Under the pieces are notes generated by a model, which worked only from the letters and a program-made list of their open reading frames with translations, did no database searches and had not been told where the DNA came from. From Bdellovibrionales bacterium (GTDB lineage: Bacteria; Bdellovibrionota; Bacteriovoracia; Bacteriovoracales; Bacteriovoracaceae), in assembly GCA_005791855.1 (NCBI GenBank), contig SXUH01000068.1, forward strand, positions 1 to 10,403: DNA of 10,403 nucleotides, read 5' to 3'. Shown one piece after another: positions 6,915 through 10,403 of this stretch. Both the position numbers and the translations under genes were made by a program. How positions within the stretch are numbered: position 1 is the stretch's first letter; the number at the start of each line of letters is the position of its first letter.

Positions 6915-9900
6915 GCTCCGGAACATCGCCTCGCTTAAGGGAGAACACGAGGTCGACTTCGAGGCCATCGGCACCCAGAGCCCGCTCTTCGCCATCACCG
7001 GAGAGACCGGCGCGGGGAAGTCCTCCCTGCTCAACGCCATTGGCCTGGCCCTCTACGGCCAGATCTACAAGCGGAACGTGGAACAGATCGACGTCGTCAC
7101 CATCGGAGAGCGGGACGCGGCCATCGACCTGATCTTCAACGTCAAGGGGAAGTCGTACCTCGCCGAATGGAGGGCCAAGGTGCGCAAGCCCAACGGGGAA
7201 TTCTACTCCAAGCAGACCGCGAGCCGCCTCCTCTACACCATCGAGAAGCCGGAGTTCTCCGCTCCCAAGACCGTTTCCACGGTGGGGACCGCCGAGCTCT
7301 TGAACCTGGACTTCGACCAGTTCTGCAAGTGCATCATCCTGAACCAGGGAGAGTTCGCGAAGTTCCTCACGAGCTCCTTCACCGAACGCAAGGACATCCT
7401 GGAGAAGCTCTACCCGGGCGAGCTCCTCGAGAGCATGGGCCGGGCCCTGAAGCTCGAGCTCGACATCTTGAGCCGGGAGCGCAGTGACTTCGAGGTCCAG
7501 CTCTCCGCCCTCCGGGGAGACGGGCACTCCGGAGAGCTCCTGCGGGAGCAGAAGGCCCAGTTCGAGCAGGAGCTTCGGGAGAAGGAAGGGACGTTGAAGA
7601 TGCTCGAGGACCTCGACGCCCGTTTCGGAGAGCTCACGACCTCCCACCAGAAGTGGAACGAGACGAAACAGAAGATCCTCGCTCTCAGGAAAGATATGGG
7701 CGAGGAGACCCAGAAGCTGAACACCCTGTCCCTGCTGCGGGACGAGACCGCCGGCAGGTACAAGGCCGCGGTGGAAACGCAGGAGGCGGAGCGACCGCGG
7801 CTCCAGGAACTGCTAAGAACCGAAGAGGCGCTCGGGCACGGGCTCACGAACCTCGCCTCCCTGCAGGAGTCGCAGGGGAAGACGGAAGCACGGATCCAGG
7901 GTCTCTCGAAGAAGCTCGAAGGGCTCCAGGGGGAGCTCATGGCTTCGGAGGAAAAGTTCGAGGCCCACGGGAAGAAATTCACCTCCCCCGTTCCCGAGCT
8001 CCTGCGGGAGCGGGATGCCCTCGATCGCCTCTTCGAGCTCTTGAGCGAGAACGACGTTCTGCTGGAAGAGCTCAAGGGGAAGACGACCCTGCTCAGGGAC
8101 GTCGAGGCCACGGGCCTTGACCTCCGAAGACAACTGGGTGTGGTCGAGGAGAGGCTCCGGGCGCTCCCCGCGAACACCGAGGCGGAGGAAGAGCGGCTCG
8201 CCAGAGATAAGAAAGGGCTGCAGGAAGCGCAGGAGAAGCGGCAGCGGGCCCTGATCAAGACCCAGGAGGGGATGAAATTCCTGGGTGAGGCCGCGGCGGA
8301 CCTCATGAAGCTCCAGGGCCGGCAAGAGTCCATCCGGAAGGAGAAGGTGAAGCTCGCCGACGAAAGCGGTCCCCTCGAGACGACCCTCAAGCTCCAGCAG
8401 GTCCTGGAGGCCAGCGAGATCTGCCTGGCCCACAGTGTGAAGACCAGGGCGAAGAGCTGCCCCGTCTGCCGGTCGGAGGTGGCCCCGGCCCTCTGGACGG
8501 ACCTCCTCGCACAGGCATCGAAGACCGACCTCCCGAAGGTCCGCGCTCGCTTCGAAGAGTGCCTGCGGCTCTCGATCAAGCTCGAGCAGGAAGAGAAGTC
8601 TCTCCTCGAGCAGCAGCGGGCCCTTGAGGAAAATCGCAGGGCCAGGGAAGCCGAGCTCGAGGCCCTCGCACCCCTCCTCGCACTCCCCGTCGCGTCTGTG
8701 GAGAAGGCCGAGGAGGACCTCGCGGCCGCGAGGAAGCAAAGCTGGGAGGCGAAGGCCCTGAAGGGCGACCAGGATCGCCTCACCCGGGACCTCACCAAGT
8801 CCCGGGAGCACTTCCAGAAACTCAAGCAGGACCTGAAGGCCCTGGAGCTGCGGCAAGCGGAGAAGGCGGCGGAGCTCTCGGCCCTGGTGCGGAAGCTCCC
8901 GGCCCTTCTCCCGAAGGGCCCGGAACCGGAAACCGTGAAGCTCCTCAAGGCCGAGCTGCGTCTCCTGGGTCCCTACCTCGAACTCGAGAACCAGCTCTCC
9001 AGGCTCCGCCAGGAGATCGGAAGCCTCGAGGAGCAGCGGAAGACCCTCTCGCTGGACCTGGAGCGCGTTTCGACGGATGCCCGCGCCGTCTCCGATCGAA
9101 TCACGGGCCTCAAGACCACCCTCGCCCAGGGCCTCGGTGGAGAGAAGGCCTCCGACCTCATCAACCGGCTAGGCCAGGCCGTGAAGGCCCTCGCCGAAGA
9201 AACCGCTCGCCGCGAGCAGGAGCTCAAGGCCCGGGAACTCGTCCTGAAGGACTACCAGGGCCGGCTCCACAACCTCGGCGACCTCCTCCGCGACTTCGAG
9301 CTCCTGTTCTCCGAAGAACTCCTCCGCGTCCGCGAGCTCCCGCCCCCGGAGCTCACCGACCCCGTCTACCAGAAGCTCCGGTCCCTGGACCTCACCCTCG
9401 CGTCTCCCCGGGAACTCTTCATCCCCCTCCGGGACTTCCTCTCCCAGGAAAAAGCTACCGTGAAGGAAAGTGTGGCCCAGAAGCGGGAGGCCCTCGCCTC
9501 CGTGCGGGCCCGCCTCGAGGACTGGGAGAAGCGGCAGGACAAGATCGCCCTGCTCGAGATCCGGATCAAGGACGTCACGGAGAAGCTCTCCCGGAAGGAG
9601 CGCCTCTTCGAAGTCCTCGGCAAGGACGAGCTGCGCACCTTCGTGCTCTCGCTGGTGGAAGAAAACCTCATCGAACAAACCAACGACGAGCTCCAGAAGC
9701 TCTGCCAGGGCCGCTACGAAATCATCCACCAGTCCAAGAAGATGAGGATGACGCCGGAGTTCTACATCCTCGACAAGTACCGCGAGGGCGGGATGCGAAA
9801 GGTCTCCACCCTCTCCGGCGGTGAGACCTTCATGGTCTCCCTGGCCATGGCCCTGGGCCTGGCCGAGCTGACCCGCGGCCAGGCGGAGATCGACTCCCTC

Positions 9901-10098
9901 TTCATCGACGAAGGCTTCGGCACTCTCGACCAGGACTCCCTGGAGGACGTCCTGGATATGCTCCAGCAGATCCAGACCCGCGGCCTCATGGTCGGCATCA
10001 TCTCCCACATCAAACCCCTCACTAACTCCCTCCCCGTGAACCTCGTGCTGAGCAAGCGCCAGGACGGCACCTCGACCATCAGTACTCAGTTCAACTAG
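6895..10098 (+). CDS. sbcC: SbcC (Rad50-type) SMC ATPase subunit of SbcCD
   Basis: SbcC is the ATPase and DNA-tethering partner of SbcD in double-strand-break processing. The 1067-residue protein has a Walker A motif GETGAGKS (36-43, K42), a long coiled coil rich in Glu, Leu, Lys and Arg, a zinc hook CPVC at 522-525 almost exactly at mid-length, a second coiled-coil arm, the ABC signature LSGGE (973-977), and Walker B plus D-loop FIDEGFGTLD (1003-1012). The arms of roughly 300-350 residues each are within the usual bacterial range. ATG 6895 is preceded by GGAGAAGGTG (6881-6890), 4 nt upstream and inside sbcD, a good ribosome binding site. Codon use is uniform with sbcD. No hairpin terminator is visible after its stop, and the stop region overlaps the convergent HNH remnant by 8 nt. 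Confidence 0.97.
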   Translation: MRLLKLRLRNIASLKGEHEVDFEAIGTQSPLFAITGETGAGKSSLLNAIGLALYGQIYKRNVEQIDVVTIGERDAAIDLIFNVKGKSYLAEWRAKVRKPNGEFYSKQTASRLLYTIEKPEFSAPKTVSTVGTAELLNLDFDQFCKCIILNQGEFAKFLTSSFTERKDILEKLYPGELLESMGRALKLELDILSRERSDFEVQLSALRGDGHSGELLREQKAQFEQELREKEGTLKMLEDLDARFGELTTSHQKWNETKQKILALRKDMGEETQKLNTLSLLRDETAGRYKAAVETQEAERPRLQELLRTEEALGHGLTNLASLQESQGKTEARIQGLSKKLEGLQGELMASEEKFEAHGKKFTSPVPELLRERDALDRLFELLSENDVLLEELKGKTTLLRDVEATGLDLRRQLGVVEERLRALPANTEAEEERLARDKKGLQEAQEKRQRALIKTQEGMKFLGEAAADLMKLQGRQESIRKEKVKLADESGPLETTLKLQQVLEASEICLAHSVKTRAKSCPVCRSEVAPALWTDLLAQASKTDLPKVRARFEECLRLSIKLEQEEKSLLEQQRALEENRRAREAELEALAPLLALPVASVEKAEEDLAAARKQSWEAKALKGDQDRLTRDLTKSREHFQKLKQDLKALELRQAEKAAELSALVRKLPALLPKGPEPETVKLLKAELRLLGPYLELENQLSRLRQEIGSLEEQRKTLSLDLERVSTDARAVSDRITGLKTTLAQGLGGEKASDLINRLGQAVKALAEETARREQELKARELVLKDYQGRLHNLGDLLRDFELLFSEELLRVRELPPPELTDPVYQKLRSLDLTLASPRELFIPLRDFLSQEKATVKESVAQKREALASVRARLEDWEKRQDKIALLEIRIKDVTEKLSRKERLFEVLGKDELRTFVLSLVEENLIEQTNDELQKLCQGRYEIIHQSKKMRMTPEFYILDKYREGGMRKVSTLSGGETFMVSLAMALGLAELTRGQAEIDSLFIDEGFGTLDQDSLEDVLDMLQQIQTRGLMVGIISHIKPLTNSLPVNLVLSKRQDGTSTISTQFN

Positions 10099-10357
10099 CC
10101 TTTCCTGCGGTTAGTTCAGCATTGGAGGGACCGAAGGTTTTGATACTCCGGCGCTGGTTATGGGAGGCGCAGAGGAGTCGGATGTTGCTTGCGGATCGAT
10201 CTCCGCCTAAGGCAAAGGGTCGGATGTGGTCCCACTGGAGGTTCCTGCGTTCCGGACAGCGGGTACCGTTTTTGTTCTTGTGCTCGCACTGGTTTTTTGA
10301 ACGGTAAATTGATAAGGCGGCCAGTCTCCAGAATGAGTTTGGTTTAAAATTGGTTTT
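10091..10357 (-). pseudogene. C-terminal remnant of an HNH endonuclease
   Basis: An 88-codon open stretch runs from just after an in-frame stop (10360-10358) to a TGA at 10093-10091. Its translation contains an HNH domain: NQCEHKNKNGTRCPERRNLQ, then WDHIRPFALGGD, then SASNIRLLCASHNQRRSIKT. The canonical D-H, the Asn and the final H-N are all present, so the domain itself looks intact. No ATG, GTG or TTG codon occurs in the stretch; a CTG at 10324 is the only near-normal candidate, without a ribosome binding site. Related HNH proteins are usually several hundred residues with the domain at the C terminus, so this is most likely the surviving 3' end of a truncated gene. A very small intact gene with an unusual start is the alternative. 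It is convergent with sbcC and shares 8 nt with its end. Confidence 0.68.
10339..10356 (+). repeat. TTGGTTT direct repeat in AT-rich leader of the last gene
   Basis: TTGGTTT occurs at 10339-10345 and again at 10350-10356, start to start 11 bp, about one helical turn. A GTTTAA (10342-10347) / TTAAAC (10369-10374) inverted repeat overlaps the same AT-rich stretch, and TAAAAT (10345-10350) resembles a -10 box but has no good -35 box. This is 40-58 bp before the start codon at 10397, a place where operators and promoters usually lie, but no regulator can be named. Confidence 0.3.
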
Positions 10358-10396
10358 TCAGAACTAACTTAAACTTCTCAAACAGGAGACCGACCA

Positions 10397-10403
10397 ATGA
10401 GTA
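10397..10403 (+). CDS. Start of a plus-strand gene that leaves the window
   Basis: ATG at 10397 is preceded by AGGAGA (10384-10389) with 7 nt spacing, a strong ribosome binding site, after a roughly 300-bp stretch holding no other plus-strand gene. Only Met-Ser is visible, so nothing can be said about the product. Confidence 0.5.

Noticed and set aside
7410..8948. Long open frame of 512 codons on the strand opposite sbcC
   Set aside because: Composition is dominated by Ser and Arg, as expected from the complement of a GC-rich Glu/Leu/Lys coiled-coil gene; no domain and no ribosome binding site. The same applies to the other long antisense frames.
6895..10098. Very frequent GAGCTC palindromes in sbcC and sbcD
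   Set aside because: More than a dozen copies occur, but they arise from Glu-Leu pairs encoded with the preferred GAG and CTC codons in coiled-coil sequence; no spacing pattern suggests a motif.
10099..10200. Rho-independent terminator after sbcC
   Set aside because: I found no GC-rich stem followed by a T run in this stretch; the T runs further on (around 10268 and 10293) have no adjoining stem.
10122..10307. Possible 61-residue plus-strand protein after sbcC
   Set aside because: No homology recognised, and the same bases encode a clear HNH domain on the minus strand, so this is a shadow frame.

Overview
The window looks like ordinary chromosomal housekeeping DNA of a GC-rich (roughly 60% G+C by eye) Gram-negative bacterium. 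A cytoplasmic PSP1/RicT protein in a tmk-holB-ricT order, an aspartate-type porphobilinogen synthase, a GYF_2-type single-pass membrane protein and an HNH domain of a type I associate with Bdellovibrio-like bacteria all point to a deltaproteobacterial or Bdellovibrionota lineage. That placement is inference from gene content, not from a search.

Left end, minus strand (1-1335): sufE followed by hemB, which overlaps it and runs off the window. They share a well-formed sigma70-type promoter (1362-1390), linking Fe-S cluster assembly and tetrapyrrole synthesis. Across a 110-bp divergent intergenic region, a plus-strand gene (1446-2591) encodes an unnamed membrane protein with two GYF_2-like domains, one transmembrane helix and a disordered extracytoplasmic tail.

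Centre, plus strand (2640-10098): tmk (dTMP kinase), holB (clamp-loader delta-prime-like), ricT (PSP1-domain Fe-S protein with a long acidic plus Gly/Arg/Gln/Asn-rich tail), sbcD and sbcC (Mre11-Rad50 type nuclease). They are tightly packed: a 4-nt overlap tmk/holB, 3 nt between ricT and sbcD, and a 20-nt overlap sbcD/sbcC. tmk-holB and ricT-sbcD-sbcC look like two transcription units, because promoter-like sequences lie immediately before tmk and ricT. In both cases the predicted transcription start falls on the start codon and no Shine-Dalgarno sequence is visible, so both mRNAs may be leaderless.

Right end (10099-10403): no complete gene. The minus strand carries an 88-codon open stretch encoding a recognisable HNH nuclease domain without a normal start codon, convergent with and overlapping the end of sbcC; it is probably the 3' remnant of an HNH endonuclease gene. 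A new plus-strand gene with a good ribosome binding site begins at 10397 and leaves the window after two codons.

No tRNA, rRNA, CRISPR array, insertion sequence or phage gene was seen. I did not find a clearly new biological system. The most unusual points are the RicT tail, the paired leaderless-type promoters, the uncharacterised GYF_2 membrane protein and the HNH remnant.
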